DNA of 64,000 nt from Ruminococcus flavefaciens FD-1 (GCA_000174895.1 ACOK01000104.1:1-64000), one strand, 5' to 3'. Counted from the stretch's first letter, positions 35,937 to 45,335 are shown. Translations and numbers: made by a program. The notes: generated by a model not told the origin, from the letters alone.

Positions 35937-36986
35937 ATGGGCAGTAAATTGAAAGAACTGCTGAAGAATCCCAGATTCAGAAATTTCCTGCGAAGTCCCG
36001 AACTTGCCATGCTTCTGCTGGTGTTTGCTTCTATCGGAATAATCTGGGCTTCTACTCTGAAAGGGCATGATCTTCCCGATAACAGAACAGTACCCGCAGT
36101 TGTGGATACCAGTGAGCTTAACAATGCTCTTACTTCTTCGACTACTGCCGTGACTGCTACAAAGCATACCACCACAGAGGAAACTACCACCGAGGAGACG
36201 ACTGCCGAGACTACAACCGAAGAGACCACTACTACCGAGGCTGCCACAACAGCCGCAGCTTCCGAAACTACGGCATCGGATACAGCCGCTGAATCCACAT
36301 CAGGCGAATCTGAGCACGATAACGAGGAACGCACCAAGGTTCCGAGCGGCAATGTCTCACAGTACATAAGCGCAGGCACATCCCCAAACAGCGATTTCTA
36401 CCAACAGAGGATAGCTATTGCAAGCGACTCCATTGCTTACGGATTCAACGCATACGGATTCGTCCCCTACGAAAGGAATATGGCTCAGGAGTCGGTCTCC
36501 ATGTGGAATCTTGACTACTTCACATTCTGCGGCGGCTACGGCCTTGTGGATGCGGTATCCTATGTTTCTCCGAAACTCCTGTATATGTCCATCGGAATGA
36601 ACGATGTAAACATGAATGATCCTTATGCATACTCATCCAAGTACAAGAGCGTTATCGAGCAGATAATGTCCAGATGCCCTGATACAAACATAGTCGTTGC
36701 AGGTATCACTCCTATCGGCTACGAAAGCAGCTTCACCTCCAATGAGAGGATCAGAGAATACAACTCAGCTCTTGAAAATGCTGTAAACAGCATCGGAAGC
36801 TCAAGAGTTTACTACTTCGACGCTTACTCTGTTGTCAGCGATGAATACGGAATGCTCAGATATGACTGCTCGGGCGGTGACGGAATACACCTCCAGACTC
36901 ACTGCTACAGCGATTTTCTCAACACGCTCTTCAACTTCCTTGACGATACGAATGTAAAGGAACAGATCGAAAAATCTGAAAGATAA
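35937..36986 (+). CDS. Membrane-anchored SGNH/GDSL hydrolase with Thr/Glu stalk
   Basis: A 349-residue protein from the ATG at 35937 (GGAAG nine bases upstream); 35913 is an alternative ATG. An N-terminal membrane helix (~23-42) is followed by a Thr/Glu/Ala-rich stalk (~60-125) and an SGNH hydrolase domain (~140-340). Block I reads IASDSIAYG (Ser in place), block III YMSIGMNDVN with the Asn, and block V has the His in GDGIHLQTHCY with the upstream Asp. Members remove acyl groups from sugars or wall polymers, often O-acetyl. The stalk implies action at or outside the wall. It is monocistronic, with a shared terminator after it. Confidence 0.87.
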   Translation: MGSKLKELLKNPRFRNFLRSPELAMLLLVFASIGIIWASTLKGHDLPDNRTVPAVVDTSELNNALTSSTTAVTATKHTTTEETTTEETTAETTTEETTTTEAATTAAASETTASDTAAESTSGESEHDNEERTKVPSGNVSQYISAGTSPNSDFYQQRIAIASDSIAYGFNAYGFVPYERNMAQESVSMWNLDYFTFCGGYGLVDAVSYVSPKLLYMSIGMNDVNMNDPYAYSSKYKSVIEQIMSRCPDTNIVVAGITPIGYESSFTSNERIREYNSALENAVNSIGSSRVYYFDAYSVVSDEYGMLRYDCSGGDGIHLQTHCYSDFLNTLFNFLDDTNVKEQIEKSER

Positions 36987-36990
36987 AGAA

Positions 36991-37026
36991 AAAGCCTGAA
37001 CAAGCGGAAATGCTTATTCAGGCTTT
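36991..37026. terminator. Bidirectional terminator between convergent genes
   Basis: AAAGCCTGAA..AAGC / GCTT.TTCAGGCTTT stem. T tracts follow on both strands. It serves the SGNH hydrolase (plus) and the exopolysaccharide operon (minus). Confidence 0.85.
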
Positions 37027-37032
37027 TGTTTT

Positions 37033-38961
37033 TCACGAAGCTTTCTTTGATTCTTTCAGAATATCCTTGTTGAATGCCTCGGGAGTAATATATGTTGGAA
37101 CTATATCATGTAATGCATTTATTGCCTTTTCGACATCATTGGTAAGTGCCGCATCTCTTAGTGTACAGAGGTCCCTGATGAATTTCTCGGGCTCAAGCTC
37201 TATCTGCTTTCCTATGAAGATGAGCTTGTTTGAAGTGGTCTTCAGCCCCTCTTCGTCCATAAGGAGCTCTTCCTTTATCTTTTCGCCGGGCCTCAGACCT
37301 GTGAACTTTATCTCTACATCTTTATATGGAACCTTGCCGTACATTCTGATAAGGTTTTCTGCCAGCCTAACAATACGCACAGGCTGTCCCATATCAAGGA
37401 CGAATATCTCGCCGCCCTGTGCAATAGCAGCTGCCTCCATAACAAGGCTTACTGCTTCAGGGATGGTCATAAAGTAGCGGATGATATCGGGATGAGTTAC
37501 CGTAACAGGCTTGCCCTGTTCTATCTGCTTGCGGAAAAGCGGGATAACAGAACCGTTGGAACCGAGTACATTTCCGAAACGTGTTGTAACGAATTCGGTA
37601 ACACCTTCATTCTGCTGCGAAAGGTACTGTATGAGCATTTCGCAGCATCTCTTTGAAGCTCCCATGGCGTTTGTGGGATTTACAGCCTTATCGGTGGATA
37701 TCATCACGAACTTCTCAACATTGTGGAACTGCGCAAGGGTAGCTGTGTTGAATGTGCCGATCACATTGTTCTTGATAGCCTCCATAGGAGAAGCCTCCAT
37801 GAGAGGAACGTGCTTGTGGGCTGCGGCATGGAAAACGATATCAGGCTTGAACTCCTCGAATATGCTGTTCATTCTGTAGTAATCCCTTACAGATGCTATC
37901 AGCGTTGTCAGGTGGAGGTCATCGCCGTATTCCATTATCAGCTCCTGCTGGATCTCGTAGGCATTGTTCTCATAGATATCAACGATGATGATATGCTTGG
38001 GCGAATACTTGGCTATCTGCCGCACAAGCTCTGAACCTATCGAACCGCCGCCTCCTGTTACCATACAGACCTTGCCGCTGATGAAGCTGCTGATGTCCTT
38101 GTTGTCAAATGTAACAGGGTCACGTCCGAGGAGGTCCTCGATGCGGATATCACGTATTTGCTTGAGGAAGCTGTTGTTGCTCTCGTCAAAGATGAGATTT
38201 CCGATAAACGGAACTATCTTGACAGGCAGATTGGTTTCCGAACAGATATCGAGGATACGCTTTCTCTCGTCCTCGACACAGGACGGGATAGCGAAAATTA
38301 TCTGCTCTACCTTTTTCTGCTCTGCGAATTTCTTGATCTCGTTGGTATCGCCTACCACTTCGACGCCGTTCACCTTGGTGCCTATCTTTGAGCGGTCGTC
38401 ATCAATGATGCATACAGGGTCGAAGAAAGATGATACCTTATCATCGGTATACGGCGAATTCTTGGCATTCTCGATCTCGGTAAGGATCATGCTGCACATC
38501 TGTCCGCCGCCGATTATCATAGTTCGCTTGATGTTGGCTTCATTTCTTCCTGTTTCAGTCAGAGTGATGAAGGCATCCCTGAACATGAAGCGGAAAAGAC
38601 ATATGCCGAATGTGCTGATAACCGTCAGCACAACAAGGAACATTATATTCACATTTCCCTTCAGCACCTGCATGAGTATTCCCGAAACAGCGAATCCCAG
38701 AACTGTTCCGTAAACGCAGCTGAGGTAATCCTTCCTTTTGAAGTAACGCCACAGCTTGCTGTATGCGCCCATAAGAAAAAGGCTGAAAATACAGCATATA
38801 AGGCTTACAAAAAGTGCTGAGAACATACGCCTGTATGAGTACCCTCCATGAATCATATCAAAGATGAAAAACGTCATGAACATCGCAACGGTAATGATGA
38901 ATGCGTCAGCTAATGCGAGGATGACTTTACGAACACTGAACTTCTGAATCATTTTTTTCAT
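37033..38961 (-). CDS. CapD/FlaA1-type membrane nucleotide-sugar dehydratase/epimerase
   Basis: A 642-residue protein from the ATG at 38961 (GGGGAG six bases upstream). Four membrane helices span ~1-130. A CoA-binding-like Rossmann domain (~135-270, IIGGGQMCSMIL) and an extended SDR domain (~295-600) follow. The SDR domain has the NAD motif VTGGGGSIGSELVRQ, an SMEA loop, catalytic STDKAVNP with the Lys, and the ending RFGNVLGSNGSVIPLF. Relatives are UDP-GlcNAc 4,6-dehydratases such as CapD and PglF that make precursors of capsule or glycoprotein sugars. It is the third gene of the module led by the tyrosine-kinase gene. Confidence 0.9.
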   Translation of the reverse strand: MKKMIQKFSVRKVILALADAFIITVAMFMTFFIFDMIHGGYSYRRMFSALFVSLICCIFSLFLMGAYSKLWRYFKRKDYLSCVYGTVLGFAVSGILMQVLKGNVNIMFLVVLTVISTFGICLFRFMFRDAFITLTETGRNEANIKRTMIIGGGQMCSMILTEIENAKNSPYTDDKVSSFFDPVCIIDDDRSKIGTKVNGVEVVGDTNEIKKFAEQKKVEQIIFAIPSCVEDERKRILDICSETNLPVKIVPFIGNLIFDESNNSFLKQIRDIRIEDLLGRDPVTFDNKDISSFISGKVCMVTGGGGSIGSELVRQIAKYSPKHIIIVDIYENNAYEIQQELIMEYGDDLHLTTLIASVRDYYRMNSIFEEFKPDIVFHAAAHKHVPLMEASPMEAIKNNVIGTFNTATLAQFHNVEKFVMISTDKAVNPTNAMGASKRCCEMLIQYLSQQNEGVTEFVTTRFGNVLGSNGSVIPLFRKQIEQGKPVTVTHPDIIRYFMTIPEAVSLVMEAAAIAQGGEIFVLDMGQPVRIVRLAENLIRMYGKVPYKDVEIKFTGLRPGEKIKEELLMDEEGLKTTSNKLIFIGKQIELEPEKFIRDLCTLRDAALTNDVEKAINALHDIVPTYITPEAFNKDILKESKKAS

Positions 38962-39021
38962 ATAACTCTCCCCATTGGTAAAGGTGTGCATAGCTGAATC
39001 TATGCATTATGTTTTCTCCGG

Positions 39022-39693
39022 TCAGTCTGCCCTGTGCTGATCGAAAAACGAATCTGAACGTTCTATAGTCTCTTTTCCGCATTTTTTTAACAGCAGATCC
39101 CAGTTAGGCCGTCTGCTTCCGAGATTATGGCTGTCGCTGCCGAATACAAGAGGATAATCCTCCTTTATCAGCTTCCTGACAAAATTTCTCTGGAAGAAGC
39201 TGCCGAAGGCCTCGTTATTTATCTGGAAGATGGCCTTCGTCCCGAGAATTGTTTCTATATCTGCTTTTGAGTAATAATCAGAATACCTGTGGATATGGGC
39301 GAGTATCACCGTCAATCCGTATTCTGCGGAAATATTGTATATCTCCTCCGACATCCACTGCTCATACGGACGGTACGGCAGTTCCAGCAGTATAAGGTCG
39401 GTGCCTTCGATAGCCAGCTTTTCGATATCCTTCAGTTCCGAGAGACCGTGTTCGATCGCAACCTCGGCTCCAAGAAAGATATTCTTCTTATCGCTCAGCT
39501 TTTCAAAGGCTTCCTGACGCTTCTCAAGGAAACGCCTGACCGATCTTTCACGGTGTGCATAGAAGTGAGAGGTAGATACTATGCGTCTGACTCCCTGTTT
39601 TCTCATCAGAGCAACCATCTGATCGGATGTTTCTTTGCAGTCAGAGCCGTCATCGATAGCAGGGAGAATGTGGCAATGATAGTCGGTCAGCAT
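39022..39693 (-). CDS. CpsB/YwqE-type PHP tyrosine-protein phosphatase
   Basis: A 223-residue PHP-family metal phosphatase. Metal ligands are visible as DYHCHILPAIDDG, STSHFYAH, GAEVAIEHG, ILAHIHRY and FGSDSHN. Such enzymes dephosphorylate the tyrosine tail of the BY-kinase that controls exopolysaccharide export. Its ATG overlaps the kinase stop (TAATG), which ties it to that partner. A histidinol-phosphatase reading is possible for PHP proteins, but the neighbour and motif order favour CpsB. Confidence 0.88.
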   Translation of the reverse strand: MLTDYHCHILPAIDDGSDCKETSDQMVALMRKQGVRRIVSTSHFYAHRERSVRRFLEKRQEAFEKLSDKKNIFLGAEVAIEHGLSELKDIEKLAIEGTDLILLELPYRPYEQWMSEEIYNISAEYGLTVILAHIHRYSDYYSKADIETILGTKAIFQINNEAFGSFFQRNFVRKLIKEDYPLVFGSDSHNLGSRRPNWDLLLKKCGKETIERSDSFFDQHRAD

Positions 39694-41237
39694 TATTTGC
39701 CTCCCTTTTTGCCTTTTTTATTGTTCTTGCTGTCCTTTTTATCATTTTCTTTGCTGTTGCTCTTATTGTTATTATCACTGTCAGAGCTGTCGTCGTCATC
39801 CTGTTCGGGATCATTGCCGTAACCGTAGACTGACTTATATTTGTATTTTGAGTAGTACTTGCCATTCTTCTTGATTTTTATGCCGTTGAGGATAAAGCCG
39901 AGAAGATTCATATTAGCAAATTCTATCTTCTTCATGGCTGAATCCATATCGTCAACAGTAGTCTTTCCGTAGCTTGTAACGAGAATGATGCCCGAGATAT
40001 TTCTTGCAAGCTCCATTGCATCGGTAACAACGTTTATAGGCGGAGTATCTATGACGATGGCTGAATACTCGGCTGACAGCTTTTCCAGCATCTGTGACAT
40101 ATTTTCAGAAGCAAGAAGCTCCGACGGATTAGGCGGTATAGGGCCTGCGCACATTACATCAAGGTTGTCCTCCACATTGCGGATGATACACTCCTCAACG
40201 CTGTTCATCTTGCTGACAGCAGTGGAAAGTCCCTTTTTGTTCTTGAGGTCGAAGATCTTATGCTGAACGGATTTACGCATATCAGCGTCTACCAGAAGGA
40301 CCTTGTTGCCGCCCTGTGCAAGAGCGATGGCGGTATTGGCTGATACAGTTGACTTGCCCTCGGAGGGATTGGCCGAAGAAATAGCAAATATCTTCTTATC
40401 TGATGTGGCAAGGGCAAAGGTGATATTGGTTCTCAGCGACTTGTAACTCTCTGTGATGTAGAAAGGAATATTTTCATCGGTGAGCTTGAAGTGATCATCC
40501 TCACCCTTTTTCTTTCTGCCTGTGGTGAAATCCTGTATCTCGCCCACAACGGCCTTCTTGTACTTCTCCCTGAGAGCCTCGGGATCCTTGAAGGTGTTGT
40601 CGAAGAAGTCGATAACGAGAATTATCAGTGCCATGAGCATAGCACCTGCAATTGCGCCGAGAGCGGTGTTCTTCTTGATGTTAGGGCCTACAGGATTGGG
40701 GTAGACCTTAGCTGTGTCGATGTAGTTTATCTGTCCTACGCCGATGGCGTCGTCAAGGAACTTCGGAGCTACTTCAGCTACATCGTTGCATATAGCAGCT
40801 GCGATCTCGGGAGATCTTGTTGTAGCAGAAACGGTGAGCACACTTGTATCGGTAACAGATGTTATACGCATACAGTTTCTTATAGATGAGGGAGATATCC
40901 TGTTCTGATAGCTGCCGAAAGTTTCAGCAAGAACAGCTTCGTCGAACTCATTCATCAGCTTGCCGCCTACCGCATTCATTACAGCATCGTCCTTGAGGAC
41001 CTCGATATATGTGTTTATGAGCTGCTTTGATTTGCTTATGTCATTGTAATCGGTAGGGCCGCTTGTGGAAGTATAGCACTGAACGTACATTGACATATGG
41101 GACGAATACTGCAAAGGCATACAGAATTTAGTGTAACAAAAACCTGCTGCTCCGCCGATGACTGCAAAAAGAATGATCAGCCACAGCTTGCTGAGAAACA
41201 GGTTGATAAGATCTTTTATTGAATATGTATTTTCCAT
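39693..41237 (-). CDS. Fused Wzz/CpsC chain-length regulator and BY-type tyrosine kinase
   Basis: A 514-residue protein from the ATG at 41237 (AAGGAG nine bases upstream). The Wzz domain has membrane segments at ~25-45 and ~178-198. The kinase domain (~240-450) has Walker A SANPSEGKST, Walker A' VLLVDADMRK and Walker B IVIDTPPIN. The tail carries a tyrosine cluster (YYSKYKYKSVYGYG), the usual autophosphorylation site, then an Asp/Ser/Lys-rich end. In many Firmicutes the two halves are separate proteins (CpsC and CpsD); here they are fused, as in Gram-negative Wzc. It controls exopolysaccharide polymer length and export. Confidence 0.92.
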   Translation of the reverse strand: MENTYSIKDLINLFLSKLWLIILFAVIGGAAGFCYTKFCMPLQYSSHMSMYVQCYTSTSGPTDYNDISKSKQLINTYIEVLKDDAVMNAVGGKLMNEFDEAVLAETFGSYQNRISPSSIRNCMRITSVTDTSVLTVSATTRSPEIAAAICNDVAEVAPKFLDDAIGVGQINYIDTAKVYPNPVGPNIKKNTALGAIAGAMLMALIILVIDFFDNTFKDPEALREKYKKAVVGEIQDFTTGRKKKGEDDHFKLTDENIPFYITESYKSLRTNITFALATSDKKIFAISSANPSEGKSTVSANTAIALAQGGNKVLLVDADMRKSVQHKIFDLKNKKGLSTAVSKMNSVEECIIRNVEDNLDVMCAGPIPPNPSELLASENMSQMLEKLSAEYSAIVIDTPPINVVTDAMELARNISGIILVTSYGKTTVDDMDSAMKKIEFANMNLLGFILNGIKIKKNGKYYSKYKYKSVYGYGNDPEQDDDDSSDSDNNNKSNSKENDKKDSKNNKKGKKGGK

Positions 41238-41321
41238 TAAAGCAAACTCTCCTTCAAACAATAATCAGACAAAGTCTGTTATATTAATAAAACTCAGAAT
41301 ACAACATAGTGTGATATAATA

Positions 41322-41350
41322 ATTATATATCTTTGACCCTTTTTTGTCAA
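41322..41350 (-). promoter_or_regulatory. Consensus promoter of the exopolysaccharide operon
   Basis: TTGACA (41350-41345), 17 bp, TATAAT (41327-41322) on the minus strand: a perfect sigma-A promoter about 85 bp before the kinase start. Confidence 0.88.
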
Positions 41351-41461
41351 TAGACAAAAGTTCTAATCGTCCCTATTTCAAGGCTATTTTTTCATAAAAA
41401 AGCGCAATGTTGTTATCCGCTCTGTAAACTAAAGCTATATAGTTACTATATGTAAAAAATA

Positions 41462-41488
41462 AAATGGACGGATACGCTCCGCCCATTT
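41462..41488 (-). terminator. Terminator of the histidine operon
   Basis: AAATGGGCGGA / TCCGTCCATTT stem (one wobble) followed by TATTTTTT on the minus strand, 5 bp past the hisE stop. Confidence 0.85.
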
Positions 41489-41493
41489 CATGA

Positions 41494-41832
41494 TCATGAA
41501 TTTTTGTCTACCTGGTGGAATTTTTTAAGATTGCCGATCTTCTCGTTTCTTTCATCCAGCACCTTCTCAACATCGGACCACTCAAGTCCCTGATTAGCAC
41601 AGAGCACCATTACGTGGTAGAGCAGATCGTTGATCTCGTTCATCAGCTCGTTGTTGTCGCCGTTCTTTGCAGCGATAACTGTCTCGGTAGCTTCCTCGCC
41701 CACCTTCTTGCATATCTTGTCAACGCCCTTGTCGAAAAGGTAGCAGGTGTATGAGTTTTCAGCAGCTGTACCGTTTTCGTACTGCTTTTTTCTTTCCTTG
41801 ATTACCTCAAAAATTTCTTCGTAAACTGTCAT
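41494..41832 (-). CDS. hisE: Phosphoribosyl-ATP diphosphatase
   Basis: A 112-residue all-alpha MazG-like enzyme. YLFDKGVDKICKKVGEEATE and NEINDLLYHVMV hold the metal-binding acidic residues. It hydrolyses phosphoribosyl-ATP to phosphoribosyl-AMP, step two of histidine synthesis. Here it is separate from hisI; in many bacteria the two are fused. It is the last gene of the operon, and a repeat element of about 70 bp separates it from hisI. AAAGGAG precedes the ATG. Confidence 0.93.
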   Translation of the reverse strand: MTVYEEIFEVIKERKKQYENGTAAENSYTCYLFDKGVDKICKKVGEEATETVIAAKNGDNNELMNEINDLLYHVMVLCANQGLEWSDVEKVLDERNEKIGNLKKFHQVDKNS

Positions 41833-41865
41833 AATTATTCTCCTTTAGATTATTTATAGAGGAGT

Positions 41866-41936
41866 CCGCCCTCGGGCTCCCAAAGTTGATCGCATCGAAA
41901 ATCCCAGGGAGGGCGAGGGCGCCCTCCCCTACAGAA
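41866..41936. repeat. GC-rich intergenic repeat between hisI and hisE
   Basis: Same family as the unit at 19895-19980: GCCCTCGGGCTCCC at one end, GCGAGGGCGCCCTCCCCTAC at the other, with a variable middle. Inserted inside the operon. Confidence 0.6.
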
Positions 41937-41944
41937 GATGAAAA

Positions 41945-42289
41945 TTACTCCTCTGAATTATAAAGCTCATTGAAGAAACAGCTGTAGCTTCCTGTGTGAC
42001 AGGCAACTCCCGTCTGCTCAACATTCACAAGCAGAGTATCATTATCGCAGTCGCCGTAGATGGAGACTACCTTCTGAAGATGTCCGCTTGTTGCGCCCTT
42101 GTTCCAGTACTCCTGACGTGAACGGCTCCAGAACCATGTATAGCCTGTTTCAAGAGTCTTTTTCAGGCTCTCCTTGTTCATGTAAGCAAGCATGAGAACT
42201 GTCTTTGTATTGACCTCGTAGCATATCGCAGGGATAAGCTCTCCCTTTACGAAAAACTTGTCAAGGTCGTTCATATCAACCTTTATCAT
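41945..42289 (-). CDS. hisI: Phosphoribosyl-AMP cyclohydrolase
   Basis: A 114-residue protein from the ATG at 42289 (AAGGAGG upstream). Signature segments are [30 protein letters not shown], the metal site [10 protein letters not shown], and the Cys ligands [12 protein letters not shown]. It opens the purine ring of phosphoribosyl-AMP, step three. Its start overlaps the end of the SdpI-like gene by 14 nt. Confidence 0.95.
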   Translation of the reverse strand: MIKVDMNDLDKFFVKGELIPAICYEVNTKTVLMLAYMNKESLKKTLETGYTWFWSRSRQEYWNKGATSGHLQKVVSIYGDCDNDTLLVNVEQTGVACHTGSYSCFFNELYNSEE

Positions 42290-42674
42290 TGTTTTCCTCC
42301 TTATCGTCAAATCGTTTTATAAGCTGTTTTTCGGTGGATACCATATTTATCGGAATGACCGTGAAAACGATGACCAGTTCAAGGATTACTCCCACCAGCC
42401 ATATCAGTTTCTTCACTCCCATAGACTTCATTATCAGAGCCGCCGCAATTATCATTGCAAGACCGATAGCACCGCCTATAATGAATATTTTCCCGCTGTA
42501 GATATTGGCAAACCGCCACGTTTCCTGATTTTTTGTGGAGCGTGGTGTACGATAGCCGAATGTGTTGTTTATTTCCATGTCAGCATTGCGTATCAGCACT
42601 ATCCCTGCCACGATGAACGCAGCAGCGGTGAATACCGCAAACGCCATAGATACCAGATATTCTGCCAGTATCAT
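42276..42674 (-). CDS. SdpI-family small membrane protein
   Basis: A 132-residue protein with three hydrophobic segments (~5-28, ~62-82, ~90-112). It has the SdpI-family motif [18 protein letters not shown] between the first and second. SdpI in Bacillus is an immunity and signalling protein for the SdpC toxin. Most relatives have no known toxin, and none is visible here. It sits in the his operon between an ATPase gene and hisI and overlaps the latter. Family call from motif; function unknown. Confidence 0.78.
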   Translation of the reverse strand: MILAEYLVSMAFAVFTAAAFIVAGIVLIRNADMEINNTFGYRTPRSTKNQETWRFANIYSGKIFIIGGAIGLAMIIAAALIMKSMGVKKLIWLVGVILELVIVFTVIPINMVSTEKQLIKRFDDKEENNDKG

Positions 42675-42678
42675 TACA

Positions 42679-43413
42679 TCACTCCTCGAAAAGATTCCTC
42701 AGCATACGCTGTGGACTGTCCATAAATGCTTTCATTACGCTGTAAGTCTCGGTGTCCTCGTATGCTGTCTGAGTTATGCCGTCCTCACTGAACTGATAAA
42801 TGACCGAATCGGGATAGGCAAGGATTATGGGGGAATGAGTCACTATAATGAACTGGCTCCCCTGCTTCACAAGTTCGTTCATCCTGATAAGCAGCGACAT
42901 CTGCCGTGAAGGTGAAAGCGCCGCTTCGGGCTCGTCGAGGATGTAAAGCCCACGTCCACGGAAACGGTTCATCACCAGCGAGAAGAAGCCTTCGCCGTGA
43001 GACTGCTCATGGAGAGATATACCACCGTAGCCTGCCAGCACTTCTCCGCTTCCGCCGTCGGCTTCCTCAATATAAGTAGCCGCATTGTAGAAGCTCTCAG
43101 ACCGCAGGAAAAATCCTGTTCTCGGTCGCTCGATGCCCTTTGTCAGTTTCAGTTCATTGTACAGGGCGGAATGGGTCGCTCTTGTGGAGAATGAGAAATT
43201 CAGTGAACCGCCCTCCGCATTGAAGCCGTATTTCACAGCTATCGCTTCAAGCAGAGTGGATTTTCCCGTGCCGTTTTCACCCACAAAGTAAGTGACAGCA
43301 TTGTCAAGACTCAGCTCCTCCATCTCCGCAAGACACCGCACCGCAGGTATCTCCGCCGCATATTCCAGCGCAGGAGAAAGCTCCTTCAGCCTTGCGCTGA
43401 TTATGTAACTCAT
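42679..43413 (-). CDS. ABC/SMC-type AAA ATPase (predicted)
   Basis: A 244-residue protein. The start was placed at 43413, where the ATG overlaps the stop of the deaminase gene (ATGA); a GTG nine bases upstream is possible. It has Walker A VGENGTGKST, a signature-like HGEGFFSLVMNRF, Walker B GLYILDEPEAALS and the switch His in IIVTHSPI. This is the compact, soluble ABC ATPase form (AAA_21-like), with no membrane part. Such proteins appear in overcoming-lysogenization, DNA-repair and defence contexts. Nothing here fixes the role. Confidence 0.82.
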   Translation of the reverse strand: MSYIISARLKELSPALEYAAEIPAVRCLAEMEELSLDNAVTYFVGENGTGKSTLLEAIAVKYGFNAEGGSLNFSFSTRATHSALYNELKLTKGIERPRTGFFLRSESFYNAATYIEEADGGSGEVLAGYGGISLHEQSHGEGFFSLVMNRFRGRGLYILDEPEAALSPSRQMSLLIRMNELVKQGSQFIIVTHSPIILAYPDSVIYQFSEDGITQTAYEDTETYSVMKAFMDSPQRMLRNLFEE

Positions 43414-43802
43414 ATCCACCATTCGGGAGTGAGTTCGCCCAGCTTCATTACAACGTTGTTTTTGTAGTCTATCATTATGTCGATATCCTTGTATGTGTCA
43501 GGCATAAGCTGTACCATAAGTTCACGGCAGGCACCGCAAGGCGCTCCCCTGCCCTCAACAGGAGGGATGCAAAGCACCTTGTCTATTTCCTGTTCGCCGT
43601 TTGTTATCATGTTGAAAATGGCATTTCTCTCAGCGCATATGCCGAGAGTGGAACAGGTGTCGATGCATACGCCTGTGTATATCTTTCCCGATTTGCTCAG
43701 CACAGCCGCTGAAACTTCGCCTGCTGTGACATATTCGGAAATTCTCCTCGGATTCAGCACAGCCTTGGCCGCATCGTACATTTCTTCCCATATCTTTTCC
43801 AT
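43410..43802 (-). CDS. Cytidine deaminase-like enzyme
   Basis: A 130-residue zinc-dependent deaminase. The catalytic pair is in CAERNAIF (Cys ligand and Glu) and PCGACRELM (two Cys ligands). Length and motifs fit the cytidine/blasticidin deaminase group. It hydrolyses cytidine-type nucleosides to uridine-type. It is four bases past the hisF stop on the same transcript. Whether it is housekeeping Cdd or an antibiotic-type deaminase cannot be told. Confidence 0.85.
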   Translation of the reverse strand: MEKIWEEMYDAAKAVLNPRRISEYVTAGEVSAAVLSKSGKIYTGVCIDTCSTLGICAERNAIFNMITNGEQEIDKVLCIPPVEGRGAPCGACRELMVQLMPDTYKDIDIMIDYKNNVVMKLGELTPEWWI

Positions 43803-43806
43803 AGCC

Positions 43807-44562
43807 TTACCTCACAATAACGCCCTTGCTGCGGCAGTAGTCCTTGACCTCGCCCACAGTCAGTTCCTTGAAGTGGAAAAGTGAAGCCGCAAGAGCCGCA
43901 GTTGCTCCGGTTTTCTCGAAGACTTCATAGAAATCGTTTATCTTTCCTGCGCCGCCGCTGGCAATTACGGGAATTGAGCAGTTGTCGCATACTGCCTTCA
44001 GCATGGCGATATCAAAGCCTTCCTTTGTGCCGTCAGCGTCGATGGAGTTGAGACATATCTCGCCTGCTCCCAGCTTTTCAATGGTGTGCACCCAGTCGAT
44101 AAGGTCGATACCCATATCCTTGCGTCCGCCGTTGATGTAGACTGTCCACTTGTTGTCAGCTATCTTCTTGGCGTCGATTCCCACGCAGATGCACTGACTT
44201 CCGAAAACGTCAGCGCCGTCCTTGATAAGCTGAGGATTCTGCACAGCCTGAGAGTTGACGGATACCTTGTCCGCACCTGCACGAAGCGCCTCACGAATAT
44301 CGTCAACGGTCTTTATGCCGCCGCCCACTGTCAGCGGTACGAACACCTTCTTAGCCGTATCTCTTACGACATCGAGGAATACTCCTCTGCCCTCGAATGA
44401 TGCTGTTATATCGTAGAAAACCAGTTCGTCAGCGCCCTGCTTGTTGTACTCCTCGGCACATTCAACGGGATCTCCTACATCTTTTACTCCTTCAAAATTT
44501 ACGCCCTTTACTACCTTGCCGTTTCTTACGTCAAGGCATGGGATGATTCTTTTTGCAAGCAT
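43807..44562 (-). CDS. hisF: Imidazole glycerol phosphate synthase, cyclase subunit
   Basis: A 251-residue (beta/alpha)8 barrel. The start [19 protein letters not shown] holds the catalytic Asp, and [13 protein letters not shown] and the second-half Asp in [13 protein letters not shown] also match. With HisH it makes imidazole glycerol phosphate and AICAR (step five). AAGGAAG precedes the ATG, and the 188-residue membrane protein gene ends 6 bp upstream. Two halves of the barrel resemble each other, as in all HisF. Confidence 0.96.
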   Translation of the reverse strand: MLAKRIIPCLDVRNGKVVKGVNFEGVKDVGDPVECAEEYNKQGADELVFYDITASFEGRGVFLDVVRDTAKKVFVPLTVGGGIKTVDDIREALRAGADKVSVNSQAVQNPQLIKDGADVFGSQCICVGIDAKKIADNKWTVYINGGRKDMGIDLIDWVHTIEKLGAGEICLNSIDADGTKEGFDIAMLKAVCDNCSIPVIASGGAGKINDFYEVFEKTGATAALAASLFHFKELTVGEVKDYCRSKGVIVR

Positions 44563-44567
44563 TTATT

Positions 44568-45134
44568 TCACTTCCTTAATTTAGTTCCTATTATTATGCC
44601 AATTATCATAAATACAGTCAGAATGATCTCACCGATGATAATATAACGTTTTGATTTTTTCAGCCTTACTTTGCTGTCGATCGCTATAAAAGCCCACGGT
44701 ATAATAAATAATGGCAGTCCCTGAAAATCTCTTACGGATATGCCGAATGTGAACATTCTCGTCTGATGTATCACGCAATGCGCCCATATGCTGTAAAATA
44801 CCGCCCAGAAAAGCTTCATTGCATCAAAAGCGGCAAGCAGGACCTTCCTTACGAAAATATCATGATCTTCGCTTAGTTTTTTACTTATGCATTTTGCTCT
44901 GCTGACCGCAATTTCTCCGACCGTAAACACTATTGCCAGACCGAAACCTGCCATAAACGGGAAAAAAGCAAGCCACTTTGAATAGTACACATCAAACTCG
45001 TTGTCCTCGCCGAAATGAATGCCTATTTCTTCGGGAAAATCACCGTAGACTCTCAGCATATAAACGAAATAGAAAAAGAGCATACCAAACGACAGAATAT
45101 TTACTGCAATGCGGATGATGCTCCTTTTTTTCAT
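44568..45134 (-). CDS. DUF1648-like membrane protein
   Basis: A 188-residue protein with about five hydrophobic segments (~8-28, ~55-75, ~98-115, ~138-152, ~162-182). Between the first two is FPEEIGIHFGEDNEFDVYYSKW, which resembles the DUF1648 signature (LP..I..H....G..D.Y..K) found with SdpI domains. Its start overlaps the 67-residue gene (ATGA). It lies between hisA and hisF. Function unknown. Confidence 0.7.
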   Translation of the reverse strand: MKKRSIIRIAVNILSFGMLFFYFVYMLRVYGDFPEEIGIHFGEDNEFDVYYSKWLAFFPFMAGFGLAIVFTVGEIAVSRAKCISKKLSEDHDIFVRKVLLAAFDAMKLFWAVFYSIWAHCVIHQTRMFTFGISVRDFQGLPLFIIPWAFIAIDSKVRLKKSKRYIIIGEIILTVFMIIGIIIGTKLRK

Positions 45135-45334
45135 TGCTTTTCCCTCCCTGTGAACATTTTCACAGAAGTATATGCCAGAACAGGCAGTGCCACAAGTTCA
45201 GCCACACCGAGTATTCGTTTCAGCATATCGGGAATATCTGCGCCGATAATATTTGTTATGCTTATTATCAGTGTGCAGATGCTTATGACCAGTAGCGATA
45301 TCGTCCACGCTTTAGTCGGTTTTACATTTTTCAT
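45131..45334 (-). CDS. Small two-helix membrane protein
   Basis: A 67-residue protein with two hydrophobic segments (~10-30 and ~40-60) and a basic end. Its stop overlaps the next gene's ATG, and it begins 2 bp after hisA. No family is recognised. Overlap with the DUF1648-like gene suggests they act together. Confidence 0.65.
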   Translation of the reverse strand: MKNVKPTKAWTISLLVISICTLIISITNIIGADIPDMLKRILGVAELVALPVLAYTSVKMFTGREKQ

Positions 45335-45335
45335 A

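Noticed and set aside
39022-39693. This PHP protein as the missing histidinol-phosphatase (HisK)
   Set aside because: It overlaps the tyrosine-kinase gene (TAATG) and its motif order fits CpsB. Possible, but less likely than an exopolysaccharide role.
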